Part shown: positions 16,096 to 24,154 of the stretch, piece after piece
Numbering within the stretch: the stretch's first letter is position 1
Layout: every line of letters starts with the position of its first letter
Assembly: GCF_010233585.1 (NCBI RefSeq)
Contig: NZ_CP045997.1
Location: 4,653,251-4,717,250, forward strand
Reading direction: 5' to 3'
Length of the DNA: 64,000 nucleotides
Origin: Spirosoma endbachense
Lineage (GTDB): Bacteria > Bacteroidota > Bacteroidia > Cytophagales > Spirosomataceae
Notes under the pieces: generated by a model
Seen by the model: only the letters and a program-made list of their open reading frames with translations
What the model was told of the DNA's origin: nothing
The model's database searches: none
Translations under genes and position numbers: made by a program

Positions 16096-16719
16096 TTAAT
16101 GCATAAATCCTTTTCGCTGAGGCATGGACGATTCTTCTTCATAATACTTACCCTTGGGACCAAACCGAAAAACCAGTTCTCGTTCGCGTGCCCCTACCCC
16201 ACCATCCCATTCAAACTCGGCCCCGTGCTGTATCATAGCCGCCCCCAAACGCTGATTTAGCATGGGTTGGGCCAATTTCAAGAGCTGTTTTGCTTCTTCC
16301 AGCGTTGTAAAGGCCAGATTTCCAGTCTGATCGGCTTTGCTAACATACATCAGGTCATAATCAGAATGGATTGCGGAACCTTCATATTTAACAAGTCCCT
16401 TTTCGGGTCCTGTTTCAGCACGACTAAAACCGGGTGGCAGCCTGTTGCCTAGAGCAAATTTCATCCACTTGTCAATGGCTTCATTACGCGTATTAGCCTG
16501 AAAGCCCTCAGGACACAGAATTGGATCGACAACGAGGCCAGCAAACGGGAAATTTGACGCATCAGTATCCGATGTCTTTGCCTTACACGCGGCTGATTTA
16601 GGAATGTAACCGAGTTTGCCAATCCATTGGTCAGCAAGCGGATTCGGTTCACGTAGGCCAATCCAGCAGTTCAGCCAGTCAGCTACGTAAAAGAAAATTT
16701 TTCGATGATGGTGCAGCAT
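16096..16719 (-). CDS. Compact edema-factor/CyaA/ExoY-like (class II) adenylyl cyclase-like protein
   Basis: A 207-residue protein without signal peptide or membrane segment. Its conserved points line up with the class II toxin cyclases. They are Arg23 in GLREPNPLAD, Lys41 and Lys48 in GYIPKSAACKAKTSD (the two ATP-phosphate lysines, K58/K65 of CyaA, K81/K88 of ExoY), FAGLVVDP (like AGFICVD in ExoY), Asp120 and Asp122 in SDYDLMYV (the metal-binding DXD, as in TADYDLF of edema factor), and His165/Glu168 in MIQHGAE (like VVQHGTE of CyaA). The asparagine that normally follows is replaced. Spacing between motifs is much shorter than in CyaA, so the domain is about 200 rather than about 340 residues. 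Cyclase activity is inference; the alignment is by eye. Confidence 0.55.
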   Translation of the reverse strand: MLHHHRKIFFYVADWLNCWIGLREPNPLADQWIGKLGYIPKSAACKAKTSDTDASNFPFAGLVVDPILCPEGFQANTRNEAIDKWMKFALGNRLPPGFSRAETGPEKGLVKYEGSAIHSDYDLMYVSKADQTGNLAFTTLEEAKQLLKLAQPMLNQRLGAAMIQHGAEFEWDGGVGARERELVFRFGPKGKYYEEESSMPQRKGFMH

Positions 16720-17005
16720 GTTTGTACACTAAAAAAGTGGAAATTCAGTGATCGGTTATTTATAAGCAAGTTATTCGTAAAACGGCAGGTTTGATACCCA
16801 TTTGTTCATAACTGGCTTTGTATAGTCTAAAGTTGTCAATATCATTACGGTTCCGGAGTTACTGGGCGACATGACACGATCAATTTATGGCGAATTGAAT
16901 AAATTTACTGACCTGCTCCAGTAAAACTAAAGCTAAGCCGACTCAATTAAGATAACCCACCTGTTGTAATCGGACCGACCTCGATCAACCAAACCCTTCT
17001 CCCCA

Positions 17006-18376
17006 ATGCGACCTCTCTCTTTTAGTGTGCTCATTTCTCTGCTTGTAACGTCCTGCCTCCCGCTCCTGGCACAGGAATTAACCAGCAATCGCCAGCGCGA
17101 AATCGTCTTCAAATCGGTCAACGTTATTCCGATGGACCAGGAACGGGTTATTGAGAACCAAACCGTTGTTGTAAAGAATGGCAGAATAACTGCCCTGGGT
17201 AACAACGACAAGGTGAAGTTCAGTAAAGATGCGACAGTAGTCGATGCAAAGGGAAAATACCTGACGCCCGGCTGGGCGGAGATCCATGCGCACGTTCCAC
17301 CGATTGATGATATTGAGCCGATGAAAGAAGTGCTGATTCTTTATCTGGCAAACGGAATCACTACCATTCGGGGCATGCTCGGCCATCCCAAACACCTGGA
17401 ACTTCGGAGTAAAATCAAAAGTGGTGAGATTCTTGGGCCCCATTTTTATGCAACGGGTCCCTCCTTCAATGGGCAAACAGTAAAAACCGCCGAGCGAGGT
17501 GCCGCCATGGTCCGCGAACAGAAAGCGGCTGGGTATGATTTCCTTAAATTACATCCGGGTTTAACGAAAGAAACCTTTCCGGCCATTGCTAAAACTGCTC
17601 ATGAAGTTGGTATTCCATTCGTTGGACACGTCTCTTTTAATGTGGGCGTTTGGCGAGCCATCGATGCCCGGTATTCGTCCATCGATCATCTGGACGGTTT
17701 TATTGAAGCCATTACACCAGGCGTCGATACGCTGGCTGAGCAGGAAACCGGTCAGTTCGCCAGTTGGATTGCCGACCGGGCCGATGCGTCGCAGATTCCT
17801 AAACTGGTGAGTGGGTTGCGTACCAATCATATCCGGGTTGTACCTACGCAGGCATTGGCCGAGCGATGGCTTTCTCCATTTCCAGCAGAAGAATTTACCG
17901 ATGACCCGGAGATGAAATACATGAAACCAGAACAGATAAAGAGTTGGGTGAATACAAAAAATGGCTATAACAATAACCCCAAGTTCTCGAAAGAGCGGGC
18001 CGAGAAACTAATCCAGATTCGTCGGAAGTTGATCTACGAATGCCAGAAAAATGGCGTTGAGCTCCTGTTGGGCTCCGATGCGCCACAGATCTTCAATGTG
18101 CCGGGCTTCTCGATCCATAATGAGCTGAAGTACCTGGTCGATGCCGGATTGACGCCCTATGAAGCCTTACGAACAGGTACAGTAAACGTTGCGTCCTATT
18201 TGAATAAACCTGATTCGGGCGTTATCAAAACCGGCAATGTGTCGGATCTGGTTTTACTCAGCGGAAATCCTTTGAAGGACATCAATCAGACTCGTAGCAT
18301 CGAAGGCGTAATGATTGGTACGAACTGGCTCTCGAAAGCCTATATTCAACAGGAGTTGAAGAAGCTGGAGAAGTAG
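17006..18376 (+). CDS. Secreted amidohydrolase-family protein
   Basis: A 456-residue protein with a signal peptide (LSFSVLISLLVTSCLPLLAQ). It has the amidohydrolase-superfamily layout: a small beta-sandwich (VIPMDQERVIENQTVVVKNG), then the metal-binding HXH in GWAEIHAHVPP, a likely bridging Lys in DFLKLHPG, a His in PFVGHVSFN, and the last Asp in LLLGSDAPQ. The closing VNVASYLNKPDSGVIKTGN is typical of imidazolonepropionase-like enzymes and Xaa-Pro dipeptidases of this group. The substrate (cyclic amide, peptide or other) is not decided. It is divergent from the cyclase-like gene. Confidence 0.88.
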   Translation: MRPLSFSVLISLLVTSCLPLLAQELTSNRQREIVFKSVNVIPMDQERVIENQTVVVKNGRITALGNNDKVKFSKDATVVDAKGKYLTPGWAEIHAHVPPIDDIEPMKEVLILYLANGITTIRGMLGHPKHLELRSKIKSGEILGPHFYATGPSFNGQTVKTAERGAAMVREQKAAGYDFLKLHPGLTKETFPAIAKTAHEVGIPFVGHVSFNVGVWRAIDARYSSIDHLDGFIEAITPGVDTLAEQETGQFASWIADRADASQIPKLVSGLRTNHIRVVPTQALAERWLSPFPAEEFTDDPEMKYMKPEQIKSWVNTKNGYNNNPKFSKERAEKLIQIRRKLIYECQKNGVELLLGSDAPQIFNVPGFSIHNELKYLVDAGLTPYEALRTGTVNVASYLNKPDSGVIKTGNVSDLVLLSGNPLKDINQTRSIEGVMIGTNWLSKAYIQQELKKLEK

Positions 18377-18425
18377 TAAGCCAAACCATTGACTCCCAGT
18401 TATTGATTCGTGAATTCATCAGCAA

Positions 18426-18475
18426 AACGGTCCTCGTGATGTAGGTTTCTTAAAACCGACACCATGAGGACCGTT
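18426..18475. repeat. Palindrome between convergent genes (CGGTTT family)
   Basis: Arms 18426-18448 and 18453-18475 pair with three mismatches and a loop of a few bases. The inner part, GGTTTCTTAAAACCGACACC, is a variant of the GTCGGTTTTGAGAAACCGAC core. It lies between the amidohydrolase and helicase stop codons and may double as a bidirectional terminator. Confidence 0.75.
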
Positions 18476-18501
18476 CGATTAACGAAAGAAAGTTACCCGG
18501 A

Positions 18502-20400
18502 TCACATCCATTCCCAGGCACTTTGATACGAATCGAGACGTTCGGAATACGCAATAAAATCGGCGTAAAAGGGCAGACTGGCCAACGTAGCACTGTCGCC
18601 CACAATAACTAATTTCTTTCGGGCGCGGGTCATGGCAACATTCATGCGCCGAATATCCGACAGGAACCCAATTTCACCTTCAGCATTGCTTCGGGTCATC
18701 GATATATAGACAATGTCCCGCTCCTGCCCCTGAAAACTATCGATGGTATTAACCGAAATTTTATCGCCATAGGCCAATAGGTCAGGGTATTGAAGCAGTT
18801 GTTCTTTCAGTACATTTATTTGCTGCTTATACGGTGAAATGATCGCGATCGTCGGGAAATCCTGCCGTGTATAGCGGGTACTCAGGTCGGCTACCAGTTG
18901 CGATAAATGCCGCATGAGCAGGGACGCTTCTTCCGGGTTCGTTGAGCTGGTGCCTTCGAGTTTTTCGTCGAAACCACAACCGGCCGTATCCACATACACC
19001 AGCGAGGTATCGCCATCATACAGCGAATGACGGGCTACGGACGCATGTGCTTTCACTTTATTCTCATAAAACACCTGCGACGAATACCCCATTATGTGTT
19101 CGTGCATGCGGTATTGTTCGTCCAGCAGCGTAACGGCTTCGGGATGCAGCGCAACGCATTTTTCGAGCAATGTCGTACTCAATCCCTTTCGGGCGGCCTC
19201 TGGTGATTTGATTGTCGGTGGAAGCTGGCAATGATCACCAGCCAGCACCACCTTCTGCGCTTTTAGAATAGGAATCCAGCAGGCAGGTTCGAGCGCCTGA
19301 CCCGCTTCGTCAATCACAACAGTATGGTAAGTAAGATTGCGGACCGTGTAGTGGTTCGCGCCGACCAGTGTCGCCGTAATCACCTGCGCTTTGGCAATCA
19401 GATCGTCGATGATATACTGCTCCGAATTTCCGACTTCCTTCATGATTCGGTGAGCCTCATCGAACAGGGCTTTGCGCTGATCCCGCTCGGCTTTACCAAA
19501 ATTTCGCTTGTACTTATGAGCCAAGTTTTTGAACTCATTCGCCTGCTTTTTCAATTTTTTTGCTTCTTTCATGTACGGGTGCTCGGCCATTTTATGGTCC
19601 AGCGTGAGCGCCATCAAATGCTCCGACACGCGGGCGGGGTTACCCACCCGAAGTACATTTAGTCCCTCATTGTGCAGTTTTTCGCTCAGCAAATCGACGG
19701 CAGTATTACTTGGCGCAACAACTAAAATCTTCTTATGATCCTGATTGATCAGGGCTTTTATGGCCTGCACCAGCGTCGTTGTTTTACCTGTACCCGGCGG
19801 GCCATGCACAATAGCCAGTTCGTTGGCGCTCGCTATTTTTTCGACTGCCAATACCTGACTGGAATTCAGGGTAGGTAGAAATAGCTTTGGCGTTTCGGAA
19901 TGGAAAGTGGGCGATGTTGAGCCGGTCAGAATGCTGATCAGACGATTACCGGGTTTCTCCGCCAATGAAGTGGCGGTCTTCAATGCCTCCTCCATTTCGT
20001 CGTAGCTATTGTCGTCGAAAAGCACTTCGATACCCAGTTTGCCATCGCGCGACCAGTCGGGCAATTCATCCGTGCGCAGGGTTATTTTGGCCCGGTTGCC
20101 ACCCTGAAACGAAATCGTACCTTCGACCCGGTCGGTTTTAGGGTCGTGATTACTGAAAAACACAGCAGGCATGCCAAAACGAAGCTGATGGGGTATGTCC
20201 TGATGCGTGGTCCGTTCAACCTCTACCGTCAGGTAATCACCCCTACTCATTTCAGAACCCCGGATAGCGATTGGATACCAGGTCAGACCATTGGCCCGAC
20301 GCTCAGCAATGGATGTGGTTTCGGTGAGTTTTCGATATTGGGTGCGGTCTTCTTCCCGTTCGATCCTGAGCAGATCAAGCAGCTGTTTAAAATAATCCAT
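18502..20400 (-). CDS. SF1B DNA/RNA helicase, IGHMBP2/Upf1-like
   Basis: A 632-residue superfamily 1 helicase. Residues about 1-170 form a beta-barrel-containing N-terminal region. Motif I (GPPGTGKTT) is at 200-208, Ia at LVVAPSNTAVDLL, motif II at VIDEAGQALEPA (the DEAG form typical of Upf1/IGHMBP2), motif III at VVLAGDHCQLPPT, motif IV at EQYRMHEHIM, motif V at TIDSFQGQERDIVYISMTRS and motif VI at NVAMTRARKKLVIVGD. Bacterial members are 5'-3' helicases of poorly known cellular role, probably in nucleic-acid repair or RNA handling. It is monocistronic with no nuclease or methylase partner beside it, which argues against a defence island. Confidence 0.92.
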   Translation of the reverse strand: MDYFKQLLDLLRIEREEDRTQYRKLTETTSIAERRANGLTWYPIAIRGSEMSRGDYLTVEVERTTHQDIPHQLRFGMPAVFFSNHDPKTDRVEGTISFQGGNRAKITLRTDELPDWSRDGKLGIEVLFDDNSYDEMEEALKTATSLAEKPGNRLISILTGSTSPTFHSETPKLFLPTLNSSQVLAVEKIASANELAIVHGPPGTGKTTTLVQAIKALINQDHKKILVVAPSNTAVDLLSEKLHNEGLNVLRVGNPARVSEHLMALTLDHKMAEHPYMKEAKKLKKQANEFKNLAHKYKRNFGKAERDQRKALFDEAHRIMKEVGNSEQYIIDDLIAKAQVITATLVGANHYTVRNLTYHTVVIDEAGQALEPACWIPILKAQKVVLAGDHCQLPPTIKSPEAARKGLSTTLLEKCVALHPEAVTLLDEQYRMHEHIMGYSSQVFYENKVKAHASVARHSLYDGDTSLVYVDTAGCGFDEKLEGTSSTNPEEASLLMRHLSQLVADLSTRYTRQDFPTIAIISPYKQQINVLKEQLLQYPDLLAYGDKISVNTIDSFQGQERDIVYISMTRSNAEGEIGFLSDIRRMNVAMTRARKKLVIVGDSATLASLPFYADFIAYSERLDSYQSAWEWM

Positions 20401-20672
20401 TCACAAAAGTAGCTACTTCTTTGGACTGGCCCTGCCTGGCTTATACTTCTGTCGGCAGGGGTTTAATCCAGGTGGCTCCTTCCATTGGTTCTGAATCTCT
20501 CCGCTGACCCCGAGCGAACTCGTCTATTTTCTATTGAAAAAATCCAGAAAAGCCAAATTTTTCAGCGGCTATCCTGGCGGTTTAGCTGTTCTGATCTGTT
20601 TTAGAGGGAAATTACGCCTGTTGTGCCTATACTTGTTGAAGAATCCTCTACTAGCCAGAATACAACCCAATC

Positions 20673-22544
20673 ATGAATCGACTCTATTGCCTGTTACTGG
20701 TGCTTATATCCGTGTGTTCGTATGGACAGAACCCAGACTCGACCTGGTTTCGGACTAACTACACAAAAAAAGAGCAGTATATTCCGATGCGGGATGGCAC
20801 CCGATTATTTACCTCCATCTATTTGCCGAAAGACAATTCCGAAAAACATCCAATCCTGATTTCCCGGACGCCCTATTCCTGCGCTCCCTATGGCGAAAAT
20901 GTGTATCGGAATTTCTGGAGCAATCATTACAAAGAATACCTGAAAGAAGGCTATATCATGGTCGTTCAGGATGTGCGGGGCCGCTGGATGAGCGAGGGTA
21001 TATTTGAAGATGTTCGCCCATACAAGACCGATAAAAAAGCGAACGATTTCGACGAAGCCAGTGATACCTACGATGCCATTGACTGGCTCGTTAAAAACCT
21101 GCCCAACAACAACGAAAATGTTGGAGTGTTTGGCATTTCCTATCCAGGCTTCTACTCAACAATGGCTGCACTCAGTAATCATCCAGCCTTAAAGGCCGTT
21201 AGCCCGCAAGCTCCGGTTACCGACTGGTTTATGGGTGATGACTTTCACCATAATGGTGCCTTCATGGAAATGGATGGCTTTAATTTCTACCTCCGTCGTG
21301 GGTTTGGCTTTCCGCGCCCTAAGCCTACTACTGTTGGCCCTAAGGGGTTTCCGGTTCCGACCAAAGACAGTTATGATTTCTTTTTGCGGAGCGGTGCCCT
21401 GCCTAACCTGACCCACTTTGCAGGCGACAGCGTTCGGTTCTGGAACGACATGATGCAGCACCCGAACCTGGATGCATGGTGGAAAGCCCGGAACGTCCGG
21501 AATTTCGTCAGCGCTATTTCGCCGACAATTGCAACGCTGGTAGTTGGTGGCCTGTTCGATGCCGAAGATTGTTTCGGTGCCTGGTCAACTTATGCCGCTA
21601 TTGAAGGGAAAGCGAAGAACAACAACAAAATTATCATGGGGCCCTGGTTTCATGGCCAATGGGCAGGTCGTGGCAGCGATGGGTCGTCGTTGGGAAATGT
21701 GCAGTTTGGGAGCCCAACCAGTGCGTATTATGCCGAAAATGTCGAAGTGCCCTTTTTTAATTATTACCTGAAAGGCAAAGGCAGCATCGACAATATCAAG
21801 GAAGCGAACATCTTCTTCACCGGCGAAAATCAGTGGCACCAGTTTGATAAATGGCCACCGGCAAGCGTTACCGAACGTGCCTTGTATCTCCAACCCAAAG
21901 GTGGGCTGAGCTTTACCCAGCCGTCGGCCAGTGGTAGTGAGGCTTTTTCCGAATACATAAGTGATCCGGCCAAACCCGTTCCGTATACAGACGGCATTAA
22001 AGCAAACCGCACCCGCGAATACATGACCGACGATCAGCGGTTTGCGGCCAATCGGCCCGATGTGCTGGTTTTCAAAACAGATGTGCTGACCGACGACCTC
22101 ACGCTTTCGGGACCGCTCGTGGCCGATTTACAGGTGAGCCTCAGCAGTACGGATGCCGATTTTATCGTGAAGCTGATCGATGTATTTCCCGATGATTTTC
22201 AGTATCGCCCAACCGATGCGTATATCATGAACGGCTACCAGATGCTGGTTCGGGGTGAAGTATTTCGGGGTCGTTTCCGGAAAAGTTTCGAAAAGCCGGA
22301 GCCTTTTGTACCAGGTCAGATTAGCGAGGTAAAATACACGCTGCCTGATGTGGCGCATACGTTCAAAAAAGGCCACCGGATCATGGTCCAGGTTCAGAGC
22401 AGCTGGTTCCCACTGGTTGACCGAAACCCGCAGAAGTATGTAGATATTTACCACGCCAAGGATAGTGATTTTCAGAAAGCTGCCATAAAAGTGTATCACA
22501 GCGCAACGACTGCCAGTAAAATCATTTTGCCTGTGAGTAAGTAA
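20673..22544 (+). CDS. Secreted CocE/NonD (peptidase S15-like) alpha/beta hydrolase
   Basis: A 623-residue protein with a signal peptide (residues 1-18, ending CSYGQ). The S15/CocE architecture is clear: an alpha/beta-hydrolase domain with the nucleophile Ser156 in GVFGISYPGF, an acid in LVVGGLFDAEDCFGAW and a histidine in IMGPWFHGQWAGRG. A C-terminal jelly-roll domain begins around residue 430 (DVLVFKTDVLTDDLTLSGPLVADLQ). Homologues cleave acylated amino acids, glutaryl-7-ACA or X-Pro peptides; the substrate here is unknown. It is the first of three consecutive plus-strand secreted hydrolases. Confidence 0.92.
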   Translation: MNRLYCLLLVLISVCSYGQNPDSTWFRTNYTKKEQYIPMRDGTRLFTSIYLPKDNSEKHPILISRTPYSCAPYGENVYRNFWSNHYKEYLKEGYIMVVQDVRGRWMSEGIFEDVRPYKTDKKANDFDEASDTYDAIDWLVKNLPNNNENVGVFGISYPGFYSTMAALSNHPALKAVSPQAPVTDWFMGDDFHHNGAFMEMDGFNFYLRRGFGFPRPKPTTVGPKGFPVPTKDSYDFFLRSGALPNLTHFAGDSVRFWNDMMQHPNLDAWWKARNVRNFVSAISPTIATLVVGGLFDAEDCFGAWSTYAAIEGKAKNNNKIIMGPWFHGQWAGRGSDGSSLGNVQFGSPTSAYYAENVEVPFFNYYLKGKGSIDNIKEANIFFTGENQWHQFDKWPPASVTERALYLQPKGGLSFTQPSASGSEAFSEYISDPAKPVPYTDGIKANRTREYMTDDQRFAANRPDVLVFKTDVLTDDLTLSGPLVADLQVSLSSTDADFIVKLIDVFPDDFQYRPTDAYIMNGYQMLVRGEVFRGRFRKSFEKPEPFVPGQISEVKYTLPDVAHTFKKGHRIMVQVQSSWFPLVDRNPQKYVDIYHAKDSDFQKAAIKVYHSATTASKIILPVSK

Positions 22545-22558
22545 GGTCTGTCCCTGAT

Positions 22559-22590
22559 CTGTCGTCCTGACAGGCAGCATGAACAGACCT
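22559..22590 (+). terminator. Nested hairpin after the S15-like gene
   Basis: CTGTC-GTCCT-GACAG at about 22559-22573 is nested in an outer pair AGGTCTGT (22544-22551) and ACAGACCT (22583-22590). It begins at the stop codon and is followed by an A-rich rather than T-rich stretch, so a terminator role is only possible. Confidence 0.35.
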
Positions 22591-22630
22591 AAAAATCTGA
22601 CTATATTCTATACCATCGAACTTGTCGGTC

Positions 22631-24097
22631 ATGGCCTACTTCTTCATTCCCAAACGCTTTTTTTTACTCGTCTTTGCCCTTCTTTGTGGCTGCGATTTGT
22701 TAGCCCAAATGCCAACTGACTCGTTAGCGTCGAAAGCAGACAAGTTGTTTGCTGAATGGAATGGTCCCGATCGGCCGGGGGTTGCTGTGGGCGTTGTCCA
22801 CGGCGGAAAATTGATCTACGCCAAAGGATTTGGCAATGCTGATGTTGAAACCGGAGCGCCTATTACGCCGGAAACGATCTTTCACGTAGCGTCTATTTCC
22901 AAGGAATTCACGGCCTACGCCATTGTGCTACTGGCTCAGGACGGGAAACTGTCCATCGACGACGATATTCATACCTACCTCCCTGAAGTGCCGGATTTTG
23001 GTCAGAAAATCACGATTCGCCACCTGATTCACCATACGAGCGGTCTGCGCGATCAGTGGGCTCTGTTGAGCATGGCGGGCTGGGGATTGAGTGACGTGAT
23101 CACGAAAGAGCACATTTTCAACCTGGTTCGCCGGCAAAAAGAGCTGAATTTTTCGCCGGGAGCGGAGTTTCTGTATTGCAACACGGGTTATACACTGCTT
23201 GCTGAAATTGTTGCCCGCGTAGGCAAGCAACCTTTTCGGGAGTGGATGCAGCAGCGCGTGTTCGGGCCGTTGGGGATGACAAATACGCTCTTCTACGACG
23301 ATGATGAGCGCATCGTAAAAGGGCGGGCCTATTCATTTCATAAAGACAATTATTCGAAAGGCTACAAGAAAAGCATACTTAGTTTTTCCAATGCCGGTGC
23401 GACCAGTTTATTCACGACGGTTACGGATCTGTCTCTCTGGATCAACAACTTCAAAAACCCCGTTGTGGGTAATGCCGCAACCATGACGCAAATGCTGGAG
23501 CGGGGCCGCTTAACGAAGGGAGATACCATTCCGTATGCGTTTGCACTGTCCCATGCAACCCACAAAGGATTAGCGTATTATGGTCATGGTGGTTCTGATG
23601 CCGGTTTCCGTTCGTACATCGGCTATTTTCCAAAGGAAGACTATGGATTTATTGTACTGAGTAATCAGGCCGAGTCGAATCCAAGTGCCAGAGCGCTGGA
23701 AATGGCAGACATCTATCTGGGTCCCTATCAGAAAAAATCCAGAGACGTACCGCCACCGCCCAATGCTTCAACCCCTGATAACAAGCCCATTCCGATTGTC
23801 GCAGCCGACTATGGAGGCCGATATTATAGCCCGGAACTGGAAACCATTTATTCGATCCGACAGCGTGGCGATGCACTGGAACTGGTTCATGTACATCACG
23901 GGAACGTACTGCTAAAGAATGCCGGGAAAGACCACTTCGAGACGGGCTGGTGGTTTATGTCGTCGGTCGATATCGTGCGCGATACTAAAAATGCCGTGAT
24001 TGGCCTACGCGTATCGAACGGGCGGGTTCGCAATCTGTGGTTCAAGCGGTTGCCCGATGGCTTTGATGACGGCAAACCGCCCGTTGCCGGGAAGTAA
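22631..24097 (+). CDS. Secreted serine hydrolase of the beta-lactamase / class C penicillin-binding family
   Basis: From the ATG at 22631 the protein has 488 residues, with a signal peptide ending ALLCGCDLLAQ; a TTG 9 bp upstream is the only longer option. The class C beta-lactamase/DD-peptidase/esterase motifs are present: the SXXK serine in HVASISKEFTA, the tyrosine in FLYCNTGYTLLAEIV, and the HGG motif in YYGHGGSDAGF. A C-terminal lipocalin-like extension (YSPELETIYSIRQRGDALEL) is typical of Bacteroidota members acting on peptides or esters. ALLC could be read as a weak lipobox, so outer-membrane anchoring is possible. It is 86 bp downstream of the S15-like gene. Confidence 0.9.
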   Translation: MAYFFIPKRFFLLVFALLCGCDLLAQMPTDSLASKADKLFAEWNGPDRPGVAVGVVHGGKLIYAKGFGNADVETGAPITPETIFHVASISKEFTAYAIVLLAQDGKLSIDDDIHTYLPEVPDFGQKITIRHLIHHTSGLRDQWALLSMAGWGLSDVITKEHIFNLVRRQKELNFSPGAEFLYCNTGYTLLAEIVARVGKQPFREWMQQRVFGPLGMTNTLFYDDDERIVKGRAYSFHKDNYSKGYKKSILSFSNAGATSLFTTVTDLSLWINNFKNPVVGNAATMTQMLERGRLTKGDTIPYAFALSHATHKGLAYYGHGGSDAGFRSYIGYFPKEDYGFIVLSNQAESNPSARALEMADIYLGPYQKKSRDVPPPPNASTPDNKPIPIVAADYGGRYYSPELETIYSIRQRGDALELVHVHHGNVLLKNAGKDHFETGWWFMSSVDIVRDTKNAVIGLRVSNGRVRNLWFKRLPDGFDDGKPPVAGK

Positions 24098-24154
24098 GCT
24101 GGCTTGATAAACTTACCTGATTTCACGTGCAACCTGACTTATACACCAATTAAC

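Noticed and set aside
16933..17211. 92-codon minus-strand frame overlapping the start of the amidohydrolase gene
   Set aside because: Antisense to a well-supported gene with signal peptide; composition is that of a complementary-strand shadow.
18502..20400. SF1 helicase as part of a defence island
   Set aside because: No nuclease, methylase, toxin or phage-linked gene is adjacent; the helicase is a widespread chromosomal IGHMBP2-type protein.
20534..20758. 74-codon plus-strand frame overlapping the start of the S15-like gene
   Set aside because: Overlaps the real start and signal peptide in another frame and has no motif.
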